Assembly: GCA_014729935.1 (NCBI GenBank)
Contig: WJJB01000202.1
Coordinates: 1 to 11,273 of the forward strand
From: Candidatus Bathyarchaeota archaeon
GTDB taxonomy: Archaea > Asgardarchaeota > Lokiarchaeia > Sigyniarchaeales > Sigyniarchaeaceae
Reading direction: 5' to 3'
DNA length: 11,273 bases
Shown here: in pieces, positions 1-6,327 of the stretch
How the letters are laid out: every line of letters starts with the position of its first letter
How positions within the stretch are numbered: position 1 is the first letter of the stretch
Translations under genes and position numbers: made by a program
Notes under the pieces: model-generated
The model's input: only the letters and a program-made list of their open reading frames with translations
What the model was told of the DNA's origin: nothing
The model's database searches: none

Positions 1-227
1 ACGAGTTTCACGTCACATACTTCTTCCTTGAGATTGGGGAGCAATCGATCCACGATTTCAACTTCCTTGATCGGAAGCACGTTCATGAAGATTTCATCGA
101 TGGAGGTAATAGCACCTTCCAAGAGCATTTTTCCAACCCTGGTTTTTGGTTCCCACTTGGGAGCCTGTCGTCTGAAGGACTTCCGTCGTGGTCGGCGTTT
201 TCCTCGCCTTGAGTTTCCATTTCCCAT
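1..227 (-). CDS. rps5: Small ribosomal subunit protein S5, N-terminal part (cut by window edge)
   Basis: This is the first 75 codons of uS5, a decoding-fidelity protein of the 30S subunit; the rest lies beyond base 1. The N-terminus is very basic (RRGKRRPRRK). It is followed by the archaeal signature around WEPKTRVGKM, then ITSIDEIF, and PIKEVEIVDRLLP, which leads into the S5 double-stranded RNA-binding domain. Two in-frame ATGs are possible, at 233 and 227. I chose 227 because GTGAT (232-236) then sits 4 nt upstream, whereas it overlaps the 233 start. The gene begins 18 bp after the L18 stop, as the last visible member of the ribosomal operon. Family assignment is secure; the exact start is less so. 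Confidence 0.93.
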   Translation of the reverse strand, partial: MGNGNSRRGKRRPRRKSFRRQAPKWEPKTRVGKMLLEGAITSIDEIFMNVLPIKEVEIVDRLLPNLKEEVCDVKL

Positions 228-231
228 GATC

Positions 232-236
232 ATCAC
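232..236 (-). promoter_or_regulatory. Ribosome binding site of S5
   Basis: GTGAT, complementary to the AUCAC part of the archaeal 16S 3' end, lies 4 nt before the ATG at 227. It overlaps the alternative ATG at 233, so it favours the shorter protein. Confidence 0.6.
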
Positions 237-245
237 TTTTTGTTA

Positions 246-848
246 TCAGGCATATTCCTTGTCTATTTTTTTCAAAATTGCGTCTACTTGGCTGGAGATC
301 TTGCTCGGATCGACACCCGCTTTCTTGTAAGCTGAAAATTGGTTGTCAAAGGGTGAGGAGTCTTCTTCTTCGGGTTTCTTGTCCTTGATTACCTTTGCAA
401 AATTCTCAATATGTTTTCCCTTGAGACGTTCTTCATCCGGAAATACATCACCTGAATGGGGAACATCCATTCCAGCGTCGATCACGCCCTTGAGTGCCGC
501 ATAGGTTCTTTCAAGATGCACGCGCAATCCAATATCTGCAATGCAATCTCCCGCGTTAACCTTCAAAGCTTTCTTTCCGAGAAGGTATCCTGTCAAGTAT
601 GCCGCGGGAACGTTACCTCGCCCGAACTTCCAATCATATTTCTTTTCCAATTCCTTGCTCGTGGCAGATGTGAGAATGATGTCACCCTTCAAGTGGGCAT
701 CCACCACTTGGCACACGATGTTTTTAACCGAGGGGCGTATCACCACCCGGTTTTTACCTGAAAGGAGTAAATTTCTCCTGAGATAATAATTCGTTTTTCC
801 TTCTCTCCTGCGTCTGAAATGGACGCGGTAGGATGGACCTTTTGCCAT
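246..848 (-). CDS. rpl18: Large ribosomal subunit protein L18
   Basis: uL18 binds 5S rRNA together with L5 and anchors the central protuberance of the 50S subunit. The 200-residue product opens with the family signature MAKGPSYRVHFRRRREGKT, a basic arm, then a 5S-binding core with TSATSKELEKKYDW and NVPAAYLTGYLLGKKAL. It is of archaeal length, well beyond the roughly 120 residues of bacterial L18, and has an acidic/helical C-terminal region (KKPEEEDSSPF onward) like archaeal and eukaryotic L18/RPL5. An in-frame ATG at 857 would add MNN. I prefer 848 because the family starts at MAKGP and a GAGATGA element lies 5 nt upstream. It follows L19e after a 25-bp gap and precedes S5. Confidence 0.96.
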   Translation of the reverse strand: MAKGPSYRVHFRRRREGKTNYYLRRNLLLSGKNRVVIRPSVKNIVCQVVDAHLKGDIILTSATSKELEKKYDWKFGRGNVPAAYLTGYLLGKKALKVNAGDCIADIGLRVHLERTYAALKGVIDAGMDVPHSGDVFPDEERLKGKHIENFAKVIKDKKPEEEDSSPFDNQFSAYKKAGVDPSKISSQVDAILKKIDKEYA

Positions 849-853
849 GTTAT

Positions 854-860
854 TCATCTC
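854..860 (-). promoter_or_regulatory. Ribosome binding site of L18
   Basis: GAGATGA resembles the archaeal Shine-Dalgarno GAGGTGA with one change and lies 5 nt before the ATG at 848. It contains the alternative ATG at 857, which argues against that start. The same heptamer precedes S4e (4511-4517). Confidence 0.45.
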
Positions 861-873
861 GATTGTATTAAAT

Positions 874-1332
874 TCATTTCTTGTCTGATCTCAGGTCTCC
901 GTGAGCCTGCATGTATTGCTTCAAGTTTCTCGCGCTCTTGAACGTTCCACCTTTGGAGAGGTAATAATATTTCTGGTATACTTGGGTTGAGATATGTCCC
1001 TTGTCTCTCAAGTTTCTCAAGAAAGCGCGCATTTTCCTGATCCGGGCAATCCATTCTTTTTTAGGCTGCGTTCGTGCAGATTCCTTACCTTTCTTGGAAC
1101 CTTTGCCTGATTTTCTACCTTTTTTCCTTTGTTCCTGGTTTCTTTTTGCCCGGGATCTACTCACACCCTTTGGATAACGTTTCCTGATGATACCGTCGTT
1201 TATCAAGCCGCGAATGTCTTGCATGGTGATTGCGGTAGCGATTTCGTCTAACATGTATGGATCAAGGTAGACGCGGTTGACACCGCAATTCAGTGCCTTT
1301 GCAGCCAATCTACGCTGTGCTTTGAGATTCAT
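874..1332 (-). CDS. rpl19e: Large ribosomal subunit protein L19e
   Basis: eL19 is a 50S protein found in archaea and eukaryotes, where its long helices cross the rRNA near the subunit interface. The 152-residue product starts MNLKAQRRLAAKALNCGVNR, nearly the textbook N-terminus. It continues with the basic central block PKGVSRSRAKRNQEQRKKG and a Gly/Lys-rich linker, then a helical C-terminal region (KKEWIARIRKMRAFLRNLRD). The ATG at 1332 is chosen over a TTG two codons upstream because the family begins MNLK and the TTG would overlap the L32e stop. The gap to L32e is only 2 bp, so the two are probably translationally coupled. Length and motifs are ordinary for the family. Confidence 0.96.
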   Translation of the reverse strand: MNLKAQRRLAAKALNCGVNRVYLDPYMLDEIATAITMQDIRGLINDGIIRKRYPKGVSRSRAKRNQEQRKKGRKSGKGSKKGKESARTQPKKEWIARIRKMRAFLRNLRDKGHISTQVYQKYYYLSKGGTFKSARNLKQYMQAHGDLRSDKK

Positions 1333-1334
1333 AT

Positions 1335-1931
1335 TCAATCCTCACTCTCTATCTCTTCTTCATCCATGTCGATATCATCTAGATCCAAGTCCTCATCCTC
1401 GTCCAAGTCCACATCATCAAAATCGAGGTCGTCCAGATCCTCTTCAGTGAGCTCGATATCATCAATTTCACCAGTGGTGACATCAACATCACTGAGATCG
1501 AACTCACCACCAATTCCTTCCATTTCTATCTCTTCCTCAACTGCGATTCGTGGATTGAGCAGTTTGAATCCCCTGGCGATAATCTCGTCCTTTAATTGAA
1601 TTTTTTTCCTGCGACCAACTTTCGACGCGATCATGATAGCGTGTTTTTTTGGCTTGAGGTCATCAAGCTCTGAATCATTATGCACGAGAACTTGCTCGTA
1701 TCCCGATGGATGCAAGCCCCTGATATCCCGGGGGGTGCGATATCCAATGGTTGGACTGACGGGAAGACCCCCTTTGGAACCTCGGTGCTTGATACGCATT
1801 TTTTGTTCAATTCCCCTCGGTTTTCTCCAAGTGGTATTGAGACGAGCATATCTCCAGGATTCCCCGCGCCTGAATTTCTTGCGCTGTTTTTTCTTGATCT
1901 TTTCCTTGATTTTTTCCCGTTCTGTTTTCAT
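1335..1931 (-). CDS. rpl32e: Large ribosomal subunit protein L32e with long acidic C-terminal tail
   Basis: eL32 is an archaeal/eukaryotic 50S protein. Residues 1-130 are the recognisable domain: a Lys/Arg-rich N-terminus, WRKPRGIEQKMRIKHRG, then GYRTPRDIRGLHPSGYEQVLVHN and a C-terminal KKIQLKDEIIARGFKLLN. Archaeal versions usually end near residue 130-140. Here about 68 more residues follow (131-198). By hand count 38 of them are Asp or Glu, and there is no Lys or Arg. The ORF has no frameshift and stops 2 bp before L19e, so the tail is genuinely encoded rather than a fusion with a neighbour. The tail has no motif I recognise and is probably disordered. GGATGATC lies 4 nt before the ATG as a probable ribosome binding site. 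Confidence 0.95.
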   Translation of the reverse strand: MKTEREKIKEKIKKKQRKKFRRGESWRYARLNTTWRKPRGIEQKMRIKHRGSKGGLPVSPTIGYRTPRDIRGLHPSGYEQVLVHNDSELDDLKPKKHAIMIASKVGRRKKIQLKDEIIARGFKLLNPRIAVEEEIEMEGIGGEFDLSDVDVTTGEIDDIELTEEDLDDLDFDDVDLDEDEDLDLDDIDMDEEEIESED

Positions 1932-1958
1932 TTTTGATCATCCTTCATGAATATGCTT

Positions 1959-2546
1959 TCACGTCTTCACTTTCCAGAACACTTGATCACCAACCAATTT
2001 CTCATAGACGTAAATACCATCCTGGAATATGCGCAAGTCCTTATCCTTTATCTTGCATTTCAGTTGGATATTAGCCGCGTTTTGACCGACTAGTTCCTTA
2101 TCGGAGCCTTCGATGATTACATCTTCCTTGGTTGTCTTGATATTGACATCGCCTCTAATTGGAACCACGCGATGCCCTCTTTCGCCGATGAAATTCTGGA
2201 TCTCTACATTATTGCTTTTTTTATTAACTTTCACCGTGATCGGGAAGTGCGAGTACACTATCTTAAGCTTGTAGGTGAATCCTTTGGTAACACCACTTAT
2301 CATGTTCTTTATATGGCCTTCAAGTGTGCCCACCAATGCCAATTCTTTTCGCTTTGGTAATTTTGCTGAAATGGCGATGGTGTCCTCATTCACCACGGAT
2401 AACTGAATATTTTTCGCGTGACGAAAGTCACGACCTACCGTGCCCCGTGGTCCCGTGATTTCCAGTTGCTTTCCTTCTAGCTTGAAGGATACACCTTCAT
2501 CCAAGGGCACCTTCACTTCCCTGCTGATGTATGCGTACTTCACCAT
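1959..2546 (-). CDS. rpl6: Large ribosomal subunit protein L6
   Basis: uL6 binds 23S rRNA near the sarcin-ricin loop, close to the elongation-factor site. The 195-residue protein has two tandem L6 beta/alpha domains. The first (about 1-85) contains LEITGPRGTVGRDF. The second contains ISGVTKGFTYKLKIVYSHFP and the conserved stretch NFIGERGHRVVPI, followed by EGSDKELVGQNAANIQ. Its length agrees with archaeal L6 and I see no extension. It lies 25 bp after S8 and 27 bp before L32e, the standard archaeal spc order. AGTGG about 7 nt before the ATG is a weak ribosome binding site. Confidence 0.97.
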   Translation of the reverse strand: MVKYAYISREVKVPLDEGVSFKLEGKQLEITGPRGTVGRDFRHAKNIQLSVVNEDTIAISAKLPKRKELALVGTLEGHIKNMISGVTKGFTYKLKIVYSHFPITVKVNKKSNNVEIQNFIGERGHRVVPIRGDVNIKTTKEDVIIEGSDKELVGQNAANIQLKCKIKDKDLRIFQDGIYVYEKLVGDQVFWKVKT

Positions 2547-2571
2547 GTCTTACCACTTCCGATTGAATTAT

Positions 2572-2964
2572 TTAATAGATGTATGCGAGGAGCCGTCCAC
2601 CGATTCCTTTTTCCTTTGCTTCGTCATTAGTCATTATTCCTTGGTTCGTGGAGATGATGAGGTAACCGAAATTCTTGCTTGGGAGATATTTCATCTCCAT
2701 TGATTCGATATCGTCCTTTTTCACCGGGAATCTTGGCTTGATAACGTTACATTTGTTGATTTTTCCGAGAAGTTCTACCTTAAACGTGCCACTTTTCCCA
2801 TCATCTATGAATTCCACGACACCTATGTATCCAGTATTCATCATCACTTGGAGAATTTTGGAAATGAGGTTGGAAGCAGGATGGATGTACACGTAATTTT
2901 TGCTCCTTGCTTTTTCCGAGTTATTAATGATCGATAGCGCATTTGCGAGTGGATCGAGTAGCAT
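2572..2964 (-). CDS. rps8: Small ribosomal subunit protein S8
   Basis: uS8 binds 16S rRNA helix 21 and is needed for 30S central-domain assembly. The 130-residue protein begins MLLDPLANALSIINNSE, the conserved archaeal N-terminus, and ends NQGIMTNDEAKEKGIGGRL..AYIY, the conserved C-terminal rRNA-binding motif. An upstream in-frame TTG (2988) would add eight residues and overlap the S14 stop. The ATG at 2964 is preferred because of the family alignment and the strong AAGGTGAG four nt upstream. The S14 stop is 20 bp upstream and L6 follows after 25 bp. Nothing in the protein looks atypical. Confidence 0.97.
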   Translation of the reverse strand: MLLDPLANALSIINNSEKARSKNYVYIHPASNLISKILQVMMNTGYIGVVEFIDDGKSGTFKVELLGKINKCNVIKPRFPVKKDDIESMEMKYLPSKNFGYLIISTNQGIMTNDEAKEKGIGGRLLAYIY

Positions 2965-2968
2965 GATT

Positions 2969-2976
2969 CTCACCTT
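2969..2976 (-). promoter_or_regulatory. Strong ribosome binding site of S8
   Basis: AAGGTGAG, a near-perfect match to the archaeal Shine-Dalgarno sequence, lies 4 nt before the ATG at 2964. It settles that start over the in-frame TTG at 2988. Confidence 0.75.
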
Positions 2977-2984
2977 AGGTTCGG

Positions 2985-3131
2985 TCAATTATACTTCCTG
3001 AAATTGAGCTCCTCGGAAACCTCCCTGAAGCAACGCCTGCAGATTTGCAAGCCGTATGTTCGAATAATTGCCCTGAAAGTACCACAACGCTTGCACCGGA
3101 GATTACCTGCTCCTACCTTTTTTTTCGGCAT
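2985..3131 (-). CDS. rps14: Small ribosomal subunit protein S14, zinc-binding type
   Basis: This 48-residue gene encodes uS14, which sits in the head of the 30S subunit. I translated it by hand: it begins MPKKKVGAGNLRCKRCGTFR and ends in NFRKYN. Four cysteines in two CxxC pairs (C13/C16 and C31/C34) form the zinc ribbon typical of archaeal S14. The segment RTYGLQICRRCFRE is the conserved core. The start is fixed by AGGTGA 8 nt upstream. It lies 25 bp after L5 and 20 bp before S8, exactly where archaeal spc clusters carry it. At 147 bp it is easily missed by length-filtered gene callers. Confidence 0.97.
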   Translation of the reverse strand: MPKKKVGAGNLRCKRCGTFRAIIRTYGLQICRRCFREVSEELNFRKYN

Positions 3132-3139
3132 GATTTGAT

Positions 3140-3145
3140 TCACCT
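3140..3145 (-). promoter_or_regulatory. Ribosome binding site of S14
   Basis: AGGTGA lies 8 nt before the ATG at 3131, in the gap after the L5 stop. It supports the short S14 reading frame as a real gene. Confidence 0.75.
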
Positions 3146-3156
3146 ATTTCTTGAAT

Positions 3157-3738
3157 TTAATACCATACTTGTTCAATTTTTTCTACCACTTCTGCATCGA
3201 AATTTTCTTGCATGAAAAGCATTGCTTCATCCTTGGAAACGAATTGCCGGCGAGGTATCTTACTTGCTTTTGTTTTCCTGGTGCGCACCCGATAACCGGG
3301 TCGAACGATCCGAACCGACACATCGAACCCGAATATTCCAGTAGAGGGATCATACTTCATTCCAGGGAAGTTGATATGTTCCTTGACACCAAAGCTGAAA
3401 TTACCATAATCATCGAATGATTTCCTCAGCAGCTTGTAATCTTTTTCCACCATTGCTCGTTTCAGGAAGCTCTTTGCCTTTTCCCCACGTAATGTAACCT
3501 TAACGGCAATATTTTCACCTTTCCGAATTCCGAATTCCTTCACGGATTTCTTTGCGGTGACAAATGCGGGAGTTTGTTCGGTCATCTTTTCCAAAACACT
3601 TGCCGCTTTTTGGAGTATTTCGCCGCTAATGCCGACAGCAATGTTCACTACTACCTTTTCCAACTTGGGCCTCAAGTTTGGATTTTTATCGTACATCGCG
3701 TGGATTTCTTGTTTCTGGATATTTGAAATTATGGACAT
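3157..3738 (-). CDS. rpl5: Large ribosomal subunit protein L5
   Basis: uL5 binds 5S rRNA and contacts the P-site tRNA from the 50S central protuberance. The 193-residue protein shows the L5 core. KLEKVVVNIAVGISGE is the first strand/helix unit, then come TPAFVTAKKSVKEFGIRKGENIAVKVTLRG, FSFGVKEHINFPGMKYDPSTGIFGFDV, and a basic RPGYRVRTRKTKASKIP segment. The C-terminal 25 residues extend slightly beyond typical archaeal L5. AAGGTG lies 9 nt before the ATG. It is 22 bp downstream of S4e and 25 bp upstream of S14. Confidence 0.97.
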   Translation of the reverse strand: MSIISNIQKQEIHAMYDKNPNLRPKLEKVVVNIAVGISGEILQKAASVLEKMTEQTPAFVTAKKSVKEFGIRKGENIAVKVTLRGEKAKSFLKRAMVEKDYKLLRKSFDDYGNFSFGVKEHINFPGMKYDPSTGIFGFDVSVRIVRPGYRVRTRKTKASKIPRRQFVSKDEAMLFMQENFDAEVVEKIEQVWY

Positions 3739-3760
3739 TTGTCAATACACCTTTAACGGG

Positions 3761-4504
3761 CTAAACCGGGAATTCTATGATAGGTTTCTTGTCTCCAAGC
3801 ACCATCACGAAATCAAGTGAAGTGTCGAAGGTGCTTCCCTCATCATCCAAGGTCACTGTATCTGCATTTGGACCAAATCGCTTCGTGATATCAACGATTT
3901 TTCCCATCCTACCGTTATTGACACCTGCTGTAACGATTGCAAGTTTTCCTTTTTCAAACTTCACGTGTTTTTTAATTTCTTGGGTTAGAACATCTATCTT
4001 GATAACATCGTTAACCTTATACACGTCTTCATCTGGCTTGATCGGATCCTTGACTGGAACGAGGATGTTCCGCCCATCGTGAAGGTTGAGCTGGATGGTG
4101 CCTTTCTTGAGCGTTGTTTTATTCTTAACCTTGCAGAGTTTAAATTCCGCATCCTTTGAGATTTCCACCAGTTTCCTGTAATAAGCGTTATCTGGCAAAA
4201 TCCTGTATATCTTTTCGATATCGGGGATTTCTATCACATCCATCAACCCCGCGGGATATCTATGATCTTTTATAGGCTTTCCATCAACCTTGACCTTGCC
4301 CTCATGTAGAATGGCTCTAACTTCCTTGGCGGTTGTGGCGAGCTTCAAATGGTCCCTCATGATGTAGGTGAGAGTGAAACATTCTTTGCTCTTGTGTGGC
4401 CCAGGACTGGGTTTCGTTATGTACTTGTCGTGTTTCTTGGGAACTTTCCAGAAACCTGGCGTGTTTAGTCGTTTTTGGAACGTGCTTCCACCTTTTTTAC
4501 CCAT
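3761..4504 (-). CDS. rps4e: Small ribosomal subunit protein S4e
   Basis: eS4 is a 30S protein limited to archaea and eukaryotes, so it helps place the organism. The 247-residue product contains three parts in order. First is a basic N-terminal segment with WKVPKKHDKYITKPSPGPH. Next is an S4 RNA-binding fold (about 42-92), with EVRAILHEGKVKVDGKPIKDHRYPAGLMD. Last is a central domain followed by a KOW motif, AIVTAGVNNGRMGKIVDI. The expected archaeal length is about 235-245 residues, so it is full length. A GAGATGA element 6 nt before the ATG is its probable ribosome binding site. It follows L24 after 15 bp. Confidence 0.97.
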   Translation of the reverse strand: MGKKGGSTFQKRLNTPGFWKVPKKHDKYITKPSPGPHKSKECFTLTYIMRDHLKLATTAKEVRAILHEGKVKVDGKPIKDHRYPAGLMDVIEIPDIEKIYRILPDNAYYRKLVEISKDAEFKLCKVKNKTTLKKGTIQLNLHDGRNILVPVKDPIKPDEDVYKVNDVIKIDVLTQEIKKHVKFEKGKLAIVTAGVNNGRMGKIVDITKRFGPNADTVTLDDEGSTFDTSLDFVMVLGDKKPIIEFPV

Positions 4505-4519
4505 GATATGTCATCTCTT

Positions 4520-4942
4520 TTATTTACCCTTTTTTCCTTTGCCTGGTGCCGCTTTTGCTTCAACTTCTGCAAAATACAAGTCCCTATTGCGCCTATCAAT
4601 GATATTTTGCCGCCATTTATCGATAACTCCCAGCTTCGTTATGATCACCTTGGAGGGATGAATTGGGTAATAATGCACAGATCCATCTGCCTTTTCACGA
4701 CTCACTTCTTCAAGGACAATCTTGTAATTCTTCTGGTCGATGCGAAGTATCTTACCTTCAAAATCTCGAAACTGCCCCTTGACGACGCGAACGTGATCAT
4801 CGACACGTAGAGGTAAACGCTTTATATTATACTCATCTTGAAGCATGTAATCCAAGCGTACGTTGAATTGCTTGCGTCGCTTGTGAAGCGGAGCCTTGAA
4901 TAGAGCTCTTCGCTGCTTATTGGCTTTCTTTGAGCTTTTCAT
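4520..4942 (-). CDS. rpl24: Large ribosomal subunit protein L24
   Basis: uL24 is an early-assembly 50S protein that binds the 5' domain of 23S rRNA near the exit tunnel. The 140-residue product begins MKSSKKANKQRRALFKAPLH, the archaeal/eukaryotic N-terminus, followed by KRRKQFNVRLD. A KOW motif spans about 47-70, within DDHVRVVKGQFRDFEGKILRI. The reading frame stays open 24 codons further upstream to an ATG at 5014. Those residues match no L24 and overlap the L14 coding region, so the ATG at 4942 is chosen. Only a weak AGGGAT lies ahead of it. The C-terminus is Ala/Lys/Gly-rich (KAAPGKGKKGK), probably a flexible tail. The gap to L14 is 32 bp, the longest among the ribosomal genes. Confidence 0.95.
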   Translation of the reverse strand: MKSSKKANKQRRALFKAPLHKRRKQFNVRLDYMLQDEYNIKRLPLRVDDHVRVVKGQFRDFEGKILRIDQKNYKIVLEEVSREKADGSVHYYPIHPSKVIITKLGVIDKWRQNIIDRRNRDLYFAEVEAKAAPGKGKKGK

Positions 4943-4974
4943 TATCTTTAATCCCTGTTTTTTTGATGGAATGA

Positions 4975-5400
4975 TTAGATGATAATTGATGCAATTGATG
5001 CCAACCGTGGCCATAGGGTTGCTGCCTCGCGAGCAACAGGGCCAGAAATTTCTGTTCCTTTTGGTTCTCCATCATCGGAAACGATGACAATAGCATTATC
5101 CTCATATTCGATCCACAAGCCAGACTTGCGCCTGTAGTGCTGCTTCTGCCTGACGATGATGCCTTTCAAGATCTTTCGCCTCATGTCCGGTGTTCCTTTC
5201 TGGACGGCTACAACGACCAGGCTTCCAACGGTTGCAGCAGGATACTGCCTATGGCGATTTTTAAACTTGGGGACAGATATGATCCGAACGATCTTCGCGC
5301 CAGAATTATCTGCACATCTAACGACAGAACCCACTGGTAGCCCACGGGTTAACTTCGGATGGAAGATGACACCTTTCTTTCCTATCTTGCGTTTTCCCAT
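4975..5400 (-). CDS. rpl14: Large ribosomal subunit protein L14
   Basis: uL14 is a five-stranded barrel protein at the subunit interface of the 50S subunit. The 141-residue protein has LPVGSVVRCADNSGAKIVRIISV, the family hallmark with its conserved ADNSGAK. GSLVVVAVQKGTPDMRRKILKGIIVRQKQ and GPVAREAATLWPRLASIAS, the standard archaeal/eukaryotic C-terminus, complete it. An in-frame GTG at 5409 would add MIK but overlaps the S17 stop and is itself part of the ribosome binding site GTGATC, so I use the ATG at 5400. The gene begins 5 bp after the S17 stop, suggesting coupled translation. Confidence 0.97.
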   Translation of the reverse strand: MGKRKIGKKGVIFHPKLTRGLPVGSVVRCADNSGAKIVRIISVPKFKNRHRQYPAATVGSLVVVAVQKGTPDMRRKILKGIIVRQKQHYRRKSGLWIEYEDNAIVIVSDDGEPKGTEISGPVAREAATLWPRLASIASIII

Positions 5401-5403
5401 CTT

Positions 5404-5409
5404 GATCAC
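5404..5409 (-). promoter_or_regulatory. Ribosome binding site of L14 overlapping the S17 stop
   Basis: GTGATC is fully complementary to the archaeal 16S tail and lies 3 nt before the L14 ATG. It contains the S17 TGA stop codon, so termination of S17 delivers ribosomes onto the L14 start. Confidence 0.65.
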
Positions 5410-5756
5410 TTCTGGTCCTTGCCACTCGTCGTCCGGTTTTCCACGACGACGGAACTCACGGTCTTGCTCAATTTCCTCGTCTCCATGAATAGCACGGTGT
5501 CACCCTCATTCACCTCAATGCAAGGAGGGCAGTGGACATTTTGCTTGGAATTCCTGCGCTCATAGCGCCGGTACTTCTTTATCATGAAAAGATAATCCCT
5601 GCGGACGGTAACAGTCCTTTGTCGCTTCGTGCTGGTTACAATTCCCTCGAAGAGTCTCCCACGTAATGAGATTTGCCCGTGGAATGGACAATGCTTGTCA
5701 TCACATTCTTCCTTGGGAGGGGTGACCGAACTGATACCTGTGTTCTTGGTTGCCAT
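5406..5756 (-). CDS. rps17: Small ribosomal subunit protein S17
   Basis: uS17 is an OB-fold primary binder of 16S rRNA. The 116-residue protein has the archaeal N-terminal extension with EECDDKHCPFHGQISLRGR, then the barrel: EGIVTSTKRQRTVTVRRDY, RRYERRNSKQNVHCPPC, and GDTVLFMETRKLSKTVSSVVV. Four cysteines (C18, C23, C76, C79) could form a metal site, as suggested for some archaeal S17 proteins; this is inference. Two upstream in-frame starts (GTG 5768, ATG 5765) fall on the GTGAT ribosome binding site. The ATG at 5756 has ideal 7-nt spacing and gives the family's MATKN-like start. It follows Rnp1 after 22 bp. Confidence 0.96.
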   Translation of the reverse strand: MATKNTGISSVTPPKEECDDKHCPFHGQISLRGRLFEGIVTSTKRQRTVTVRRDYLFMIKKYRRYERRNSKQNVHCPPCIEVNEGDTVLFMETRKLSKTVSSVVVENRTTSGKDQK

Positions 5757-5763
5757 GTGTTTC

Positions 5764-5768
5764 ATCAC
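5764..5768 (-). promoter_or_regulatory. Ribosome binding site of S17
   Basis: GTGAT lies 7 nt before the ATG at 5756. It overlaps the two alternative upstream starts and so supports the 116-residue S17. Confidence 0.65.
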
Positions 5769-5778
5769 TTTCTTGCGA

Positions 5779-6081
5779 TTATCGATTGGTGAGTCTAAAT
5801 TGTCTCTTTCCGATGTTTTTCAACCTGTCCCAGGGACGCCCCACGAGGAGGTTCCCGCAGACGGGGATCTTCGTGCCATCGGGCACGGTGAATGTAAATT
5901 CATTGTGATCCTTGAGGATCGTGTTTCGTTTTCCATCAGGTTTCTGGATAACGAGCGTGTTCATTGTTTCGTCAATGACCACCCCCTTGGTTCCGATAAC
6001 CGTGATGGCGGGTGAATCAGTTACCTTTACTTCCAAACCGATGAGTTCATGGAATAGGATATTATTTGCTTGGATTGGCAC
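5779..6081 (-). CDS. rnp1: RNase P protein component 1 (Rpp29/Pop4 homologue)
   Basis: This 100-residue protein is the archaeal Rpp29 subunit of RNase P, which assists the catalytic RNA in trimming the 5' ends of pre-tRNAs. The Sm-like barrel signature is clear: NNILFHELIGLEVKVTDS, KGVVIDETMNTLVIQKPDGK, FTFTVPDG, and the closing VGRPWDRLKN. It starts with GTG. Three codons upstream is the L29 TGA stop, in the same frame, so no longer start exists and read-through of that stop would fuse L29 to Rnp1. Only a weak GTGA precedes it. Its position between L29 and S17 is characteristic of archaea. The eIF1/SUI1 gene that some archaea carry here is absent. Confidence 0.93.
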   Translation of the reverse strand: MPIQANNILFHELIGLEVKVTDSPAITVIGTKGVVIDETMNTLVIQKPDGKRNTILKDHNEFTFTVPDGTKIPVCGNLLVGRPWDRLKNIGKRQFRLTNR

Positions 6082-6090
6082 GATGGGTAT

Positions 6091-6306
6091 TCACATGTAT
6101 TGTTCTTCTCTTAGATCGAGATTGATGAAGGTCTTCAGTCGCGCAATCGTTTTTTTCAAGCTCCCTATCTTGCCTGGTGAATCCGTGGTATTACCCGTTG
6201 CAAGAAGGCTTCTCTGGTAGGCAAGTTCGGACTTGTATTCCTCGAGTTTCTTCATCTTTTCATCGAGTGACATTTCCTTTATCTTGTTTTTCTTCAGTTT
6301 AGCCAT
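6091..6306 (-). CDS. rpl29: Large ribosomal subunit protein L29
   Basis: uL29 is a small helical hairpin protein at the polypeptide exit tunnel, part of the docking area for nascent-chain factors. The 71-residue product begins MAKLKKNKIKEMSLDEKMKK and has the family core KKLEEYKSELAYQRSLLATGN, followed by SLKKTIARLKTFINLDLREE. This is the standard length. GTGATT lies 4 nt before the ATG. It is 21 bp after S3 and 9 bp before Rnp1, and shares a reading frame with Rnp1. Confidence 0.96.
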   Translation of the reverse strand: MAKLKKNKIKEMSLDEKMKKLEEYKSELAYQRSLLATGNTTDSPGKIGSLKKTIARLKTFINLDLREEQYM

Positions 6307-6310
6307 CGTG

Positions 6311-6316
6311 AATCAC
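6311..6316 (-). promoter_or_regulatory. Ribosome binding site of L29
   Basis: GTGATT, complementary to the archaeal 16S tail, lies 4 nt before the L29 ATG in the short gap after the S3 stop. Confidence 0.6.
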
Positions 6317-6327
6317 ATTAATCGAGT

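Noticed and set aside
4943..5014. Extended N-terminus of L24 from the ATG at 5014
   Set aside because: The extra 24 residues overlap L14 coding sequence and match nothing in L24, whose archaeal N-terminus starts at MKSSKK.
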